The translations under genes were made by a program, and so were the position numbers. Positions 37,479 through 47,937 of a stretch of DNA of 64,000 nucleotides are shown piece by piece (position 1 is the stretch's first letter; each line of letters opens with the position of its first letter). Under the pieces are notes generated by a model that was given only the letters and a program-made list of their open reading frames with translations, ran no database searches and was not told the DNA's origin. Source of the stretch: Gammaproteobacteria bacterium (GTDB lineage: Bacteria > Pseudomonadota > Gammaproteobacteria > JAKBBU01); contig JAJFKN010000055.1 of assembly GCA_021773195.1 (NCBI GenBank), forward strand, positions 1 to 64,000, given 5' to 3'.

Positions 37479-37645
37479 TTAAGAGTGCTTCCTGCAAAAA
37501 AAACCTATAATAAACAATTATTTCACGCGATACAATTGGTATTTTCTGAAGTCTATGCTAAATTGGAGGGTTCTCGCTGCTGATTTTCGGGCATCAGAGG
37601 GGGAGCATGGGCATAAAAGCTTATAGAGTTTATCAGAGATAAATC

Positions 37646-38818
37646 ATGAAAAAATACGGTATTGTAGGGTTAGTTTGCTTAATGGCGCCTTTGGTTTTTG
37701 GTTTTGCCATTGGGCAAGATATTTTTGTGCCTGAGTTGCCTCAATTTATGGGTATTTTCCATGTCTCACAAAAAATCGTACAGTTGACAGTCAGTGTATT
37801 CATGATATCTGCGGGGCTTGGGCAGTTGATTGTTGGCCCTCTCTCAGACCAATTTGGTCGTAAGAAATTGGTATTGTTGAGTACGGGCATTTATTGTGTA
37901 GGTTCTTTAATCGCAGCCTGGTCGCCGAACATTGATGTGATGATTTTCGCGCGCATCATGCAGGGTGCTGGCGCTTGCGGCATGATGGTGTGTGCTTTTG
38001 CTATTGTACGGGATCTCTTGTCGGGTAATGATAGTGCTAAAGCCTATAGTTACCTTAATAGTGCTATTGCTATTTCACCTTTATTAGCCCCCTTTCTAGG
38101 TGGTTATTTGGATGTGTGGTTTGGATGGCGAGCGCCATTCATCGCTCTAGGCGTGATTGGTTTCATGGTATTTCTTCTGATGTTGATAAAACTGGAGGAA
38201 ACTCAAGACCCTACTAGTAAGATTAAAGTAGACCGCCAGTTATTCAAACGGTATTTGACTATTTTAAAAAACAGGAATTTCCTCGGTTATAGCTTTGTTT
38301 CTTGCAGTGCTTTAGCCTGCTTTTTTACTTTTTTCTCAATATCTTCTTATATTTTGATTGGGACATTGAAGATCCCTGAGGTGGATTTTGGCTATTATTT
38401 TGCGATTGTTGGCATTTTGTTTTTCTTTGGGAGTCTTGCTGCGGGTAAATGCAGTAGCATATTGGGCGTGAAGCGTATGGTGTACGTGGGGGGCTTTGGC
38501 TTCGTTATCAGTGGTGCATGGATGTTATTATGGACTTTCTATAGTGGCACCAATATTTGGAACTTTATGTTACCCAGTGGTTTATGCGCTTTAACCGGCG
38601 CCTTCATATTAGGTGCAGGTGCCAGTGGTGCTCTAGAACCTTTCCCTGAAATGACGGGAACAGCATCGGCAATGTATGGTTCTTTAGAGTTTATTTTTGC
38701 AGCGTTAATAGCATCTGTTGTAATGATATGGCCCGTGGGTACCAATTATTCCTTTGCCATACCATTACTTGTCTTTGGTTTTTTGTCCATCTTTGCCGTT
38801 TGGAAAGTGGTGAGATAG
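37646..38818 (+). CDS. MFS transporter, Bcr/CflA type
   Basis: 390 residues, 12 TM segments. VPELPQFMGIFHV, motif A GPLSDQFGRKKLVLLS, and MQGAGACGMMVCAFAIVRDL (motif C region) are typical of this exporter family. Start ATG has AGAGATAA upstream. It may be co-transcribed with the monooxygenase-like and DUF523 genes downstream (30- and 28-bp gaps). Substrate is unknown. Confidence 0.88.
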   Translation: MKKYGIVGLVCLMAPLVFGFAIGQDIFVPELPQFMGIFHVSQKIVQLTVSVFMISAGLGQLIVGPLSDQFGRKKLVLLSTGIYCVGSLIAAWSPNIDVMIFARIMQGAGACGMMVCAFAIVRDLLSGNDSAKAYSYLNSAIAISPLLAPFLGGYLDVWFGWRAPFIALGVIGFMVFLLMLIKLEETQDPTSKIKVDRQLFKRYLTILKNRNFLGYSFVSCSALACFFTFFSISSYILIGTLKIPEVDFGYYFAIVGILFFFGSLAAGKCSSILGVKRMVYVGGFGFVISGAWMLLWTFYSGTNIWNFMLPSGLCALTGAFILGAGASGALEPFPEMTGTASAMYGSLEFIFAALIASVVMIWPVGTNYSFAIPLLVFGFLSIFAVWKVVR

Positions 38819-38847
38819 ACAGACTCTAATTAAATTAAGGAAATATC

Positions 38848-39141
38848 ATGGATAATAAAGTCATTGTTCAGGCGGAATTTAAAGCGAAAAGTGGCCAAGA
38901 AGCCGCATTGAAAGAACAATTGTTAAAGTTGCGTGAACCTACCTTGGCAGAAACAGGCTGCATCACTTACGATTTGCATGAAGGATTGAATGACTCTTCG
39001 CAGTTTTTCTTTTACGAAATATACGAAAATATGGCTGCCTTAGAATCCCATCGTCAAACGGATCATTTACAGCAATGGTTTGCTGTAATGGATGGTTATC
39101 TTGCGCAACCCGTTAAAGTGCAGCTTTGGCGCGTTGCATAA
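38848..39141 (+). CDS. ABM-domain protein (putative quinol monooxygenase)
   Basis: 97 residues, a single antibiotic-biosynthesis-monooxygenase domain. VIVQAEFKAKSGQEAALKEQ, LAETGCITYDLHEGLND and FFFYEIYENMAALESH follow the YgiN-type dimeric ferredoxin fold. Members oxidise quinols or other small aromatics or act as cofactorless oxygenases; the exact role is unknown. AAGGAA precedes the ATG. It sits between an exporter and a DUF523 gene. Confidence 0.85.
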   Translation: MDNKVIVQAEFKAKSGQEAALKEQLLKLREPTLAETGCITYDLHEGLNDSSQFFFYEIYENMAALESHRQTDHLQQWFAVMDGYLAQPVKVQLWRVA

Positions 39142-39168
39142 ATCATGTGATCGATTCTAAGGACAACT

Positions 39169-39663
39169 ATGCTAAAGATATTAGTCAGCTCATGTTTTTT
39201 AGGCAATAAAGTCCGTTATGATGGTCAAGATTGTTTACAGAGCCATGAGCGTTTACAGGCTTGGGTAAAAGCAGACAAAGTCATTGTGCTTTGTCCTGAA
39301 ATGGCTGGTGAGTTGCCAACACCCAGGGCACCAGCAGAGATTGAAAAAGGTAAAACGGCCCAGGCGGTTTTAGACAATAAAGCCAAAGTGATTACCGTTA
39401 ATGGTGATGATGTGACGAAAGAATATGTGGCCGGCGCGCAAAAGGCCTTGGCTTTAGTCAAAGAGCATCACATTCAAGTGGCTATTTTAAAAGCCCGCAG
39501 CCCTTCCTGTGGCTCCACCCACGTCTATGATGGCTCCTATTCCAGTCAATTAGTCTCAGGCCAAGGCGTTACTGCGGCCCTGTTAATCAAGCATGGCATC
39601 CAAGTTTTTGATGAAACACAGATTGATGATGCCTTAGATGCAGCAGAATCCTTAGACAGTTGA
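39169..39663 (+). CDS. DUF523 family protein
   Basis: 164 residues. LVSSCFLGNKVRYDG, PEMAGELPTPRAPAEI and ILKARSPSCGSTHVYDG with conserved cysteines match DUF523. Function is unsettled; some homologues are involved in thiouracil desulfuration. AAGGA precedes the ATG. It is last in the small MFS-ABM-DUF523 run. Confidence 0.88.
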   Translation: MLKILVSSCFLGNKVRYDGQDCLQSHERLQAWVKADKVIVLCPEMAGELPTPRAPAEIEKGKTAQAVLDNKAKVITVNGDDVTKEYVAGAQKALALVKEHHIQVAILKARSPSCGSTHVYDGSYSSQLVSGQGVTAALLIKHGIQVFDETQIDDALDAAESLDS

Positions 39664-39767
39664 ATATTGAGGCTTTTTCATCTGTTGACGTTTTCTGATA
39701 ATTTTTTGCAGTCCTACAGACTGCGTCCATGTCTTTCTCCATAATGACATAAAAACTTGGGGATGGC

Positions 39768-40715
39768 ATGGAAGAGTTTATACGAACCTTCAAAGATATT
39801 GTGCATATTCATGATAGGGCCTTCCGCTACAGCATGATGTTTAATGAAATTCGTCATGACTTTTTGCAAACCTATTTACCTGAAGTGATTAAAGCTGCTA
39901 TTGACTTAAATAGCATCACTTCCTATAAAGAAACCTTTGTTAATTCAAAAATGGCTTCTTCTATTTGTGATACGGCTTTCAAAATAGATTACAAATATGA
40001 AAAAGGCTATATGGTGGTGCTAGTGGAACACCAAAGTTCACCTAATCCTGCTATGGCTTTGCGCATTGAAAATTATAAAAATGCCATTAGGGATGTGGCT
40101 CTGAAGGCTGCTGAAGATACCAATGGAGCACCCTTTGTTTACCCTCTGGTTCTATACCATGGTAAAGGGGTTTATAATGTTTCTGCGGATATTGCTGGAT
40201 TAACTTGGGACCCTGCAGGTTTGCACAAGGACTTTGGTTTTAAACCTGTACAATTAATCAATTTGAATGATATTGATGACGATGATTTCAGCAGGCAAGG
40301 TTGGTCAGGCATTATGAATTATGCTTTCAAGCATATCTATGACAAAGACGCCAGCAAAGCATTACCGAATTTGATAAACATGTTAGGAAAAATCGAAGGA
40401 ATATGCGGTGAAAGCTTTTTTGAATTTGTGCTACAATATTTTTGCGATGGTTCTAATATTGAGAAGGATAAGCTTTGGGAGGTAATTTACCAATCTAGAG
40501 CTTCTATTACAACGGGGGTTGAGACCATGACTTTTGCAGAAGAATGTTATGTGGATGGCGAAAAAAAGGGCGTTCAGAAAGGTATACAGAAAGGTATACA
40601 GAAAGGCGTTCAGAGGGGCATTCAAGAAGTCGCTCTTTTCCTTGAAAGGCAAGGCGCTTCGAAGGAAATCATTGATATGGTTCGTGCCACGCCTCTAGAA
40701 GAGGTCGATAGTTAA
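39768..40715 (+). CDS. Rpn-family PD-(D/E)xK nuclease / transposase-like protein
   Basis: 315 residues. FNEIRHDFLQTYLPEVIKAA, DTAFKIDYKYEKGYMVVLVE and HQSSPNPAMALRIENYKNAI contain the nuclease core (Asp then Glu-x-Gln) of RpnA-E/YhgA-like proteins, which cut DNA and raise RecA-independent recombination in E. coli. Near the C-terminus a short tandem repeat (GVQKGIQKGIQKGVQRGIQ) precedes a helical tail (FLERQGASKEIIDMVRATPL), as in the family. ATG 39768 has GGGGATGG upstream. Confidence 0.85.
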   Translation: MEEFIRTFKDIVHIHDRAFRYSMMFNEIRHDFLQTYLPEVIKAAIDLNSITSYKETFVNSKMASSICDTAFKIDYKYEKGYMVVLVEHQSSPNPAMALRIENYKNAIRDVALKAAEDTNGAPFVYPLVLYHGKGVYNVSADIAGLTWDPAGLHKDFGFKPVQLINLNDIDDDDFSRQGWSGIMNYAFKHIYDKDASKALPNLINMLGKIEGICGESFFEFVLQYFCDGSNIEKDKLWEVIYQSRASITTGVETMTFAEECYVDGEKKGVQKGIQKGIQKGVQRGIQEVALFLERQGASKEIIDMVRATPLEEVDS

Positions 40716-40774
40716 ACGCACCCTTTATCCATAAGAAAGATTCTCAGGAATGGTTTGCTAATGCCGATTAGTGG

Positions 40775-41356
40775 CTATTTAACGGAGACATTTAATAGTT
40801 GATAGGTCTCAAACAATGGTAGCCCCACCACGTTGGAATAGCTGCCGTTGATATTTTCAATAAATACCGACGCAAAATCTTGAATGCCATAACCACCACT
40901 TTTATCATAAGGGTGATAATTGTCCCAGTAAAATTGCATTTCTCTTTCTGAAATTTTTCGCATAGTGACTTGCGTGGTAACAGAGACTTGGCTTACACTC
41001 TCATCACTTAGTAAGCTAACACAAGTTAATACCTCGTGGGTTTCCCCCGCGAGTTTTTTCAGGCTCCCCTTGAAATTTGAGAAATCTTTTGGTTTTAAAA
41101 TGATCTTATTATTTAATAACACTACCGTATCAGCACTTAAGATGGGATACTCTAAGGCCTTACCGCACTTTTCTTTTCCTGCTTGCCCCTTGGCTAGAGC
41201 AATGCGTTGTACGTAATCACGGGGATCCTCGTCAATAAGTGGCGTTTCATCCACATCGATGCCTTCAATAAAAATGAACTCAACGCCTATTTGTTCTAAG
41301 AGTGCTTTGCGGCGGCTAGATTGTGACGCCAAATAAACTTTTGCAATAGACTGCAT
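40775..41356 (-). CDS. maf: Maf-family nucleotide pyrophosphatase
   Basis: 193 residues. YLASQSSRRKALLEQIGVEF at the N-terminus and ILSADTVVLLNN with KSGGYGIQDFASVFIENING are Maf signature segments. It hydrolyses dTTP/UTP or modified nucleotides to the monophosphate (YhdE-type), guarding against misincorporation. AGGAA precedes the ATG. It is 21 bp after argH on the same strand and may be read from the arg transcript. Confidence 0.92.
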   Translation of the reverse strand: MQSIAKVYLASQSSRRKALLEQIGVEFIFIEGIDVDETPLIDEDPRDYVQRIALAKGQAGKEKCGKALEYPILSADTVVLLNNKIILKPKDFSNFKGSLKKLAGETHEVLTCVSLLSDESVSQVSVTTQVTMRKISEREMQFYWDNYHPYDKSGGYGIQDFASVFIENINGSYSNVVGLPLFETYQLLNVSVK

Positions 41357-41377
41357 AATAATTCCTGTTATAGTGTG

Positions 41378-42757
41378 TTATTTCAATAAGTCATTGGCCA
41401 AGTGCAATTGATGCTGCACAGATTCAAAACCCGTTCCACCTTCGGAATTCTTGCGAGACACGATATTGTATGGCTGGATGCAATCATAAAGGTCTGGCTC
41501 AAAAGCATCATGAAATTGTTGGTATGTCTCAATAGCCAAATCCATCAAATATTTATCTTGTTTAATGCAATACATCACCAATTGCCCTGAGACAGCATGG
41601 GCTTGTCTAAAGGGGATGCCTTTGCGACAGAGATAATCGGCAATTTCCGTGGCATTTGAGAAATCCTGATTTACAGCTTGTGCCATGCGATCTTTTTTCA
41701 CGCTCATACTATCGATCATGGGTGCAAATAGGGATAAGCAATGATTTAAAGTTTTTACCGTATCAAACAAACCCTCTTTATCTTCTTGTAAATCTTTATT
41801 GTAAGTCAAAGGTAGGCCTTTCATCACGGTTAAAATTCCGATTAAAGCGCCATATACGCGTCCAGTTTTACCGCGAGCTAATTCTGCTACATCAGGATTT
41901 TTCTTGTTGGGCATCATGCTTGAGCCAGTGCAAAAGGCATCATCCAACTCAATGAATTGAAATTCTTGACTGGACCAGAGAATTAATTCTTCACTGAGGC
42001 GTGATAAATGCATCATTATCAAGCTAGCATGAGAGAGGAACTCAATCACAAAATCTCTGTCGCTGACAGCATCTAAGCTATTACTATAAACACTATCAAA
42101 ACCTAAAGTCTTCGCGGTGAATTTTCTGTCTATTTCAAAGGATGTTCCTGCCAGCGCACCGGCCCCTAAGGGCATCGTATTTATGCGTGGCAAGCTGTCC
42201 TGCAAACGCACTTTATCCCGTTGAAACATATTAAAGTAACACAGTAGGTGATGAGAAAAACTAATGGGTTGTGCCCGTTGCAGATGGGTATAACCAGGAA
42301 TTAAAGTTTCCACATGTTGTTTAGCTTGATTTAACAGAGATTGCTGCAAATCCGTTAAAAGCTTAATAATGTTTGCCACATGGCCACGTAAATACAGGTG
42401 CAAATCCGTAGCCACTTGATCATTTCGGCTACGAGCCGTATGTAATTTTCCAGCCACCTCACCAATTTCTTCATGCAAAAGGCGTTCGATATTCATATGG
42501 ATATCTTCATCGGACAGGTTAAATTTCACATCATGGGTAGAAATTTTATGTGCAATGTTCTCTAAGCCGGAGCAAATGGTTTGTGCTTCGGCTTTAGGAA
42601 TAATGCCACATTGCCCCAACATAGTCGCGTGGGCAATGCTGCCTTGAATGTCTTGCTCATAGAGTTTTTGGTCAAATTCAATGGAGGCATTGAATTCATC
42701 GACTAATTTATGAGTGGGTTTGTTAAATCTACCCCCCCACAGTTTCTGATTGGACAT
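41378..42757 (-). CDS. argH: Argininosuccinate lyase
   Basis: 459 residues, normal length. N-terminus [20 protein letters not shown] and signature [20 protein letters not shown] (fumarase-superfamily motif with the catalytic Ser loop). It cleaves argininosuccinate to arginine and fumarate, the last step of arginine synthesis. It overlaps the argG 3' end by 29 bp, indicating coupled translation. Confidence 0.97.
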   Translation of the reverse strand: MSNQKLWGGRFNKPTHKLVDEFNASIEFDQKLYEQDIQGSIAHATMLGQCGIIPKAEAQTICSGLENIAHKISTHDVKFNLSDEDIHMNIERLLHEEIGEVAGKLHTARSRNDQVATDLHLYLRGHVANIIKLLTDLQQSLLNQAKQHVETLIPGYTHLQRAQPISFSHHLLCYFNMFQRDKVRLQDSLPRINTMPLGAGALAGTSFEIDRKFTAKTLGFDSVYSNSLDAVSDRDFVIEFLSHASLIMMHLSRLSEELILWSSQEFQFIELDDAFCTGSSMMPNKKNPDVAELARGKTGRVYGALIGILTVMKGLPLTYNKDLQEDKEGLFDTVKTLNHCLSLFAPMIDSMSVKKDRMAQAVNQDFSNATEIADYLCRKGIPFRQAHAVSGQLVMYCIKQDKYLMDLAIETYQQFHDAFEPDLYDCIQPYNIVSRKNSEGGTGFESVQHQLHLANDLLK

Positions 42758-43970
42758 CTTGAACCTCGCTTAATTGAGGGTGATTGACTACGGAATTGAC
42801 TTTTAAGGGTAAGCCCCAGAGCTGAACGAAACCTTCTGCTGCACCATGGTTGAAGGCATCATCTTCGGTGTAAGTAGCCAAATCTTCTTGATATAAGGAA
42901 TGACTCGACTGGCGGCCCTCTACAATAGCGTGGCCTTTATGCAAGCGCATGCGCACTTGCCCCGTAACGGTTTTTTGTGTTTGTTGCATGAAAGACAGTA
43001 ATGCATCTTTCAAAGGAGAATACCAATAACCTTCATAAATTAAGTTAGCAAAGCGTTGTTCCATGATGGGTTTGAAATGGGCAACATCGCGGGTCAATGT
43101 GATGGCTTCTAAGGCTTGGTGTGCTTTGATTAAGGTCATTGCTGCAGGTGCTTCGTAGACTTCCCGAGACTTGATGCCCACAAGACGATTTTCAATGTGG
43201 TCGATTCGTCCCACACCATGTTCGCCAGCTAATTGGTTCAATGTTTCAATGATCGAGACCAAGGGCATGGGCTCACCATTTAAAGCTATCGGTTTGCCTT
43301 GAATAAAATGAATGTTAATCATATCAGCGTGCTCAGGTGTATCCTCCAAAGAATTTGTCCATTCATAGGCTTCTTCGGGTGGTTCCATCCAGGGGTCTTC
43401 TAAAATGCCACATTCACAACTGCGACCCCAAAGGTTTAAATCGATGCTGAAGGGGTTTTCTGCTTTGACGCTGATGGGAATACCATGTTTTTCGGCATAA
43501 GCTATAGCATCTTCGCGGGCCATGGGATGCTCGCGCACAGGCGCGACGACTTTTAAATGGGGATTAAGCGCCATGAAGGATACATCAAAGCGAACTTGAT
43601 CATTACCTTTGCCGGTACAGCCGTGGGCCACTGCAATAGCTTTTTCATCATGCGCAATATCCGTGAGTAACTTTGCAATTAGAGGGCGAGATAAGGCTGA
43701 AATAAGCGGGTATTGCTGTTCATAAAGTGCATTAGAAATTAAAGCGGGCATGATATATTCTTCGGCAAAAATCTCTTTTGCATCGATAATGTGGCAGGCA
43801 AGAGCACCGGCTTTTAACCCTTTCTCCTGAATGGCATCTAAATCATTGCCTTCGCCCACGTCAGCAGCAACAGCTATGACATCATAGTTATAACGTTCTT
43901 GCAGCCAACGAATAGCGCAGGAGGTATCTAATCCCCCAGAATAAGCCAGTATAATTTTTTCTTTCATCAT
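42729..43970 (-). CDS. argG: Argininosuccinate synthase
   Basis: 413 residues from the ATG at 43970 ([20 protein letters not shown]), with GAGGAAA upstream; a longer frame to 44078 lies over the argC stub and is rejected. The PP-loop SGGLDTS binds ATP, and [20 protein letters not shown] and [20 protein letters not shown] are family motifs. It joins citrulline and aspartate. It lies between the argC stub and argH. Confidence 0.97.
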   Translation of the reverse strand: MMKEKIILAYSGGLDTSCAIRWLQERYNYDVIAVAADVGEGNDLDAIQEKGLKAGALACHIIDAKEIFAEEYIMPALISNALYEQQYPLISALSRPLIAKLLTDIAHDEKAIAVAHGCTGKGNDQVRFDVSFMALNPHLKVVAPVREHPMAREDAIAYAEKHGIPISVKAENPFSIDLNLWGRSCECGILEDPWMEPPEEAYEWTNSLEDTPEHADMINIHFIQGKPIALNGEPMPLVSIIETLNQLAGEHGVGRIDHIENRLVGIKSREVYEAPAAMTLIKAHQALEAITLTRDVAHFKPIMEQRFANLIYEGYWYSPLKDALLSFMQQTQKTVTGQVRMRLHKGHAIVEGRQSSHSLYQEDLATYTEDDAFNHGAAEGFVQLWGLPLKVNSVVNHPQLSEVQDVQSETVGG

Positions 43971-43983
43971 AACATTTCCTCTT

Positions 43984-44286
43984 TTAGACTTTGCATGCAG
44001 TACTAGAGCCCTGGGCGGTAAACAATTCTTGAATGAGTGACGTGGAAACTTGAGGTGGTGTGGCGAAAAGGATGACATCCAAGTCTTTTACGGTGCTGTC
44101 TAGCTCTTCTAGGGGCAAATTAGGGATGGGTGTGACTTGAGTCCATTCTTCATCTAAGGACCACTGGGGCTGCTTCGTATATAAGATATGGATATTTACC
44201 AAAGAATGGTTGATCAATAATTTGGCGGGCTGGAAGCTGTTGTAGCCATTTGCCCCTACGATACCTGCTTGTACATCTTCAGTCAT
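43984..44286 (-). pseudogene. argC: N-terminal stub of ArgC (N-acetylglutamyl-phosphate reductase)
   Basis: About 100 codons from ATG 44286 (or 44298). AGIVGANGYNSFQPAKLLIN is the ArgC NADP-binding glycine loop, followed by [20 protein letters not shown] (ArgC VFLALPHG region); it ends abruptly at ACKV and stop, 14 bp before argG. The catalytic Cys domain is missing (full-length ArgC is about 310-345 residues). It is therefore inactive unless it has another role. It is first in the argC'-argG-argH run, facing argR. Confidence 0.75.
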
Positions 44287-44352
44287 AAAAAACGCCATGA
44301 ATGGAACTGTTATGATCTGAGTGTATGATTAAGTAATATTTCAGTCAATATG

Positions 44353-44401
44353 TTTGATTAAATATTTACAAAATTCAATAAAAAATGCATAATTATTCAT
44401 T
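44353..44401. promoter_or_regulatory. Two ARG boxes (ArgR operator)
   Basis: AATGCATAATTATTCATT (44384-44401) matches the ARG box WNTGAATWWWWATTCANW with one mismatch; TTTGATTAAATATTTACA (44353-44370) matches with two. Their centres are 31 bp apart, about three helical turns. They lie between argR and the arg genes, allowing ArgR-arginine to control both. Confidence 0.7.
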
Positions 44402-44422
44402 CCTGGCTTGTTGGAGTAAATT

Positions 44423-44881
44423 ATGTCAGAACCTACGGATTATCAGCAAACCCTGGACTCTCTAAGGGGGTTGCTCATGCAGGGCACGGTTGCTACTCAC
44501 GAGGATATTTGTGCTCAATTGTTGACGCAAGGCTACGATGTGAACCAATCCAAGGTCTCGCGCATGTTACGCAAGTTGGGGGCTGTGAAGGGGCAAAATG
44601 AAAGGGATGAATTAGTTTATCGCCTGCCTAAAGAGCCCGCACCACCCAGCAAAAAAACACAGTTATCGGAATTAATCATGGATATCAGCGCTAATGAGGT
44701 CATGGTGATCATTCATACTAGCCCCGGGTCTGCTTCTATGATTGCTCGCTTATTGGATTACAGTCGAGATACCAGCGCCATTATGGGTACGGTGGCGGGC
44801 GATGATACCATCTTGGTGATTCCAAAAAGCATCAAAAATACAGCCATGATTCTTAAAGAAATTAAAGCGCTACTAAATTAA
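44423..44881 (+). CDS. argR: Arginine repressor
   Basis: 152 residues, as in E. coli ArgR (156). The N-terminal winged helix has THEDICAQLLTQGYDVNQSKV and SRMLRKLGAVK; the C-terminal arginine-binding/hexamerisation domain has VIIHTSPGSASMIARLLD and IMGTVAGDDTILVI, with the GDD typical of ArgR. GGAG precedes the ATG. It diverges from the arg operon with ARG boxes between. Confidence 0.95.
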   Translation: MSEPTDYQQTLDSLRGLLMQGTVATHEDICAQLLTQGYDVNQSKVSRMLRKLGAVKGQNERDELVYRLPKEPAPPSKKTQLSELIMDISANEVMVIIHTSPGSASMIARLLDYSRDTSAIMGTVAGDDTILVIPKSIKNTAMILKEIKALLN

Positions 44882-44997
44882 AGAGTTCCCGCCAAAATAG
44901 GCCATATTGGTTATGGTTTCCAGTACATTCCAGCTTGACTCTGTGAATTGGCTCACCTATCGTAGGGGTGTTCAAAAATTTGATTTTAAGATACCAT

Positions 44998-45273
44998 ATG
45001 CACTATTCGCCGGAAATTATTGGCTTTTGCGCAGCAATATTTACAACCGTTGCTTTTTTACCGCAAGCCATTAAGACGATTATAACTAAACGCACAGAGG
45101 GCCTATCAATTGGCATGTTGTCCTTACAATTTTCTGGCAATGTATTATGGATATTCTATGGTTTGTGGATCAAGTCCCCATCCGTGTTAATTGCTAATAT
45201 TATTACGTCGACCATCGTATTAACGATTATTTTGACAGTAATGAAGTGCCGATTCACTACTAATTCTGAATAG
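44998..45273 (+). CDS. SemiSWEET-type PQ-loop transporter
   Basis: 91 residues from the ATG at 44998 (MHYSPEIIGFCAAIFTTVAF); a GTG at 44968 would add ten. Three TM segments with the PQ motif in TM1 (TVAFLPQAIKTI) and the TKRTEGLSIGM loop identify a SemiSWEET half-transporter, which works as a dimer to carry sugars. The ribosome site is weak. Stand-alone gene between argR and an MFS gene. Confidence 0.82.
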   Translation: MHYSPEIIGFCAAIFTTVAFLPQAIKTIITKRTEGLSIGMLSLQFSGNVLWIFYGLWIKSPSVLIANIITSTIVLTIILTVMKCRFTTNSE

Positions 45274-45337
45274 TTGGTTCTGTGGGCTTTTGGGGTTAAC
45301 GTCTGCCGGTCTTAAATGAAAACCTTCAGAGTTTATT

Positions 45338-46507
45338 ATGAAAAAATCTATGCCGCTATTTTCTGCTTGCTTAATCCTAGTGGTGGGCTTGCTGTCCATG
45401 GATTTGTATAACCCGTCTCTGCCAGAAATTACCCGAGCCTTATCCATCAGCCAATCTTTAACTCGGGCCATGATACTATTTTATTTGCTGGGAATAGGGC
45501 TTTCTCAACTAGTGTATGGACCGTTATCCGATCGATACGGTCGTAAAGTTATCATTATTATAGGCTTGACCGTCTGTGCTGCGGGGAATTTATTGGGAGC
45601 CTTTGCTCATTCTGGTGTGGAACTATCCATTTATCGTTTTATCACGGGTTTAGGGGTTGGCGGCGTTACGGTGGTTTGCCGTGCGATCATTTGTGATGTT
45701 TATCAAGACCATAAAGCATTATCGCGGGCTTTTTCTATCTTTGCCACTATGTCCCAGTTATCCCCGGCCTTCGCGCCCGTCATTGGCGGTTTTATGGTGC
45801 ATTACTTTGGCTGGCAATCTAATTTCATTTTGTTAAGCGTGCTCACCCTATCATCACTATTTATCGTATTATGGACCTACAAAGAAAGCCTCTACGCCCC
45901 TATGTGTCTCTCACCTAGAAAAGTCTTAGAGGGCTATCTCAAGGTCTGTACGCGAAACTTTGTTATTTACAGCGCCATGGCAGCGATTAATTTTAGTATT
46001 ATTTTAAGTTATTATTCCATTGGGCCCTATATCATTCAAGATGGATTTCATTTGACAGCGGTGGACAATGGTCTTATCTTTTTGCTTTATCCCATGGGGC
46101 TTGTGATTGGCACTTTCATTTTTCGAGCTTTAAACACGCGTAATCTTAGTAATCAGCACATCATCAATATATGTGGATTTTTATTTACAACGGTTTCGCT
46201 TATTATGCTGGGCGCTAGTTTATTAGTGGATAACCTGTGGGTAATGTTAGCGGGCATGGGTGGCATATCCATCATCACAGGCATGGCTGCAGCACCCTTT
46301 ATGAGTAGCAGTTTGGCTAAGGCGGGGGAACATAAAGGCAGCGCCAGCGCTTTGCAAGGTACGTTAAAAATGCTCGGGACAGCGCTGGGTTTATTGATAT
46401 TTTTACACCTACATATTACTACCGTGTGGCCTCTTGCCTTTATTATGTTGATATTTTCTTTCTTTTTGTTGCTGCTTAATTGGGGGCTAGATAAAAAATC
46501 ATTTTAG
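45338..46507 (+). CDS. MFS transporter, Bcr/CflA type
   Basis: 389 residues, 12 TM segments. YNPSLPEITRALSISQSLTR, motif A GPLSDRYGRKVIIIIGLTV and VVCRAIICDVYQDHKALSRA fit multidrug exporters of this subfamily. It converges with gor, 9 bp apart at the 3' ends. Third of three family members in the window. Confidence 0.87.
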   Translation: MKKSMPLFSACLILVVGLLSMDLYNPSLPEITRALSISQSLTRAMILFYLLGIGLSQLVYGPLSDRYGRKVIIIIGLTVCAAGNLLGAFAHSGVELSIYRFITGLGVGGVTVVCRAIICDVYQDHKALSRAFSIFATMSQLSPAFAPVIGGFMVHYFGWQSNFILLSVLTLSSLFIVLWTYKESLYAPMCLSPRKVLEGYLKVCTRNFVIYSAMAAINFSIILSYYSIGPYIIQDGFHLTAVDNGLIFLLYPMGLVIGTFIFRALNTRNLSNQHIINICGFLFTTVSLIMLGASLLVDNLWVMLAGMGGISIITGMAAAPFMSSSLAKAGEHKGSASALQGTLKMLGTALGLLIFLHLHITTVWPLAFIMLIFSFFLLLLNWGLDKKSF

Positions 46508-46516
46508 CCCTCTGCG

Positions 46517-47866
46517 TTAAACCATGGTCACTAACTCTTCGGCGTTACTAGGATGAATAGCCACGGTATTATCAAAATCCGCCTTAGTAGCGCCCATTTT
46601 GATAGCCACGGCAAAACCCTGCAATAATTCATCGCTGCCTAAGCCAAACACGTGACAACCCACCACTTTTTCTTCTTTGCCAACAGTGACTAATTTCATG
46701 TTGGCATAGGTGACGTGTTGTGTGAAGGCGTGATACATGGGTTTAAACCGGGTTTTATAGATTTTTATATTATCGTCGCCAAACTTTTGTCTGGCTTCCT
46801 GTTCCGATAAACCAACGGTACCCATGGGCGGATGGGAAAAAACCACCGTGGCCACATTGCTATAATCCAAATGCAAATCCCGTTTACCACCGAAGAGTCG
46901 TGTGCTCAAGCACCTACCTGCCGCGATAGCTACAGGCGTTAAAGGTTCACGACCCGTTACATCACCCACGGCATAAATGCCTTTTATATTGGTGTTCTGA
47001 AAAGCATCGGTTTGAATAAAGCCTCGGTCATTGAGAGCAATATCGGTTTTATCCAATTGCAAAGGCTCTAAGTTCGGTTTACGGCCAATGGCCCAAACAA
47101 CGCAGTCTAAATCTTTAATGCATTGACCATTTTCAAAAAACAGTTGCAGCCCATCGGCGGTTTTTTTAATTTCTTTAGGGGTATGCTGCCCATAATTGTA
47201 AATGCCTTGATTGGCCATAGACTCCATTACAGCATCGGACAGTAAAGTATCAAAGCTTCTTAAGGGACGTTCTTTGCGGTAAAAGTAATGGGTTTCGCTA
47301 CCTAAGGCAGCTAGAACGCCGGCTAATTCTACGGCGATGTAACCGCCGCCTAGTACGGCCACTTTTTTGGGTTGTTGCATTAATTCGAAAAAACCATCGG
47401 AAGTAATCCCCAGTTCGCTACCGGGAATGCTAGGTATAGATGGGTAGCCGCCTGTGGCTATAATGATGTGGTTGGCGGTATAGGTTTCACCATCTACTAA
47501 GATAGTTTTATTGTCCACAAAGCTGGCTTGGCCTTGGAGCAATGCTACTTTATTGTTATTTAATTTATCGCCATAGAGGCCATTGAGTCGTTTGATGTAA
47601 GCTTCCCGTTGTTCTACCAATTTTACCCAGTCCAACCCCCGATTTTCCACTTGAAAACCATAGTCTTTGGCATCATTTAGGGTTTCAGCGATATGGCTGG
47701 CATACCACATGACTTTTTTCGGGACACAACCCACATTGACACAAGTGCCACCTAAACGGCCGCCTTCCACTAAAGCACAGCGAGCGCCATGGGATGCTGC
47801 GCGATTCACAGAAGCAATGCCGCCGCTACCGCCACCAATAGCAATTAAATCAAAGTGTGTATTCAT
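46517..47866 (-). CDS. gor: Glutathione-disulfide reductase
   Basis: 449 residues (E. coli Gor 450). FAD-binding [17 protein letters not shown], the redox pair in [24 protein letters not shown]-binding [18 protein letters not shown], and the C-terminal active-site His in [14 protein letters not shown]. It keeps glutathione reduced in the cytoplasm. A related FAD disulfide reductase is less likely because [10 protein letters not shown] is Gor-specific. AGGAA precedes the ATG. Confidence 0.92.
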   Translation of the reverse strand: MNTHFDLIAIGGGSGGIASVNRAASHGARCALVEGGRLGGTCVNVGCVPKKVMWYASHIAETLNDAKDYGFQVENRGLDWVKLVEQREAYIKRLNGLYGDKLNNNKVALLQGQASFVDNKTILVDGETYTANHIIIATGGYPSIPSIPGSELGITSDGFFELMQQPKKVAVLGGGYIAVELAGVLAALGSETHYFYRKERPLRSFDTLLSDAVMESMANQGIYNYGQHTPKEIKKTADGLQLFFENGQCIKDLDCVVWAIGRKPNLEPLQLDKTDIALNDRGFIQTDAFQNTNIKGIYAVGDVTGREPLTPVAIAAGRCLSTRLFGGKRDLHLDYSNVATVVFSHPPMGTVGLSEQEARQKFGDDNIKIYKTRFKPMYHAFTQHVTYANMKLVTVGKEEKVVGCHVFGLGSDELLQGFAVAIKMGATKADFDNTVAIHPSNAEELVTMV

Positions 47867-47937
47867 GAATGTTCCTGGGGTTTTGTGTCCATTTAGCGTA
47901 TAATCTAACTCTTTTTTAGCATAAAGGTAACCCCCCT

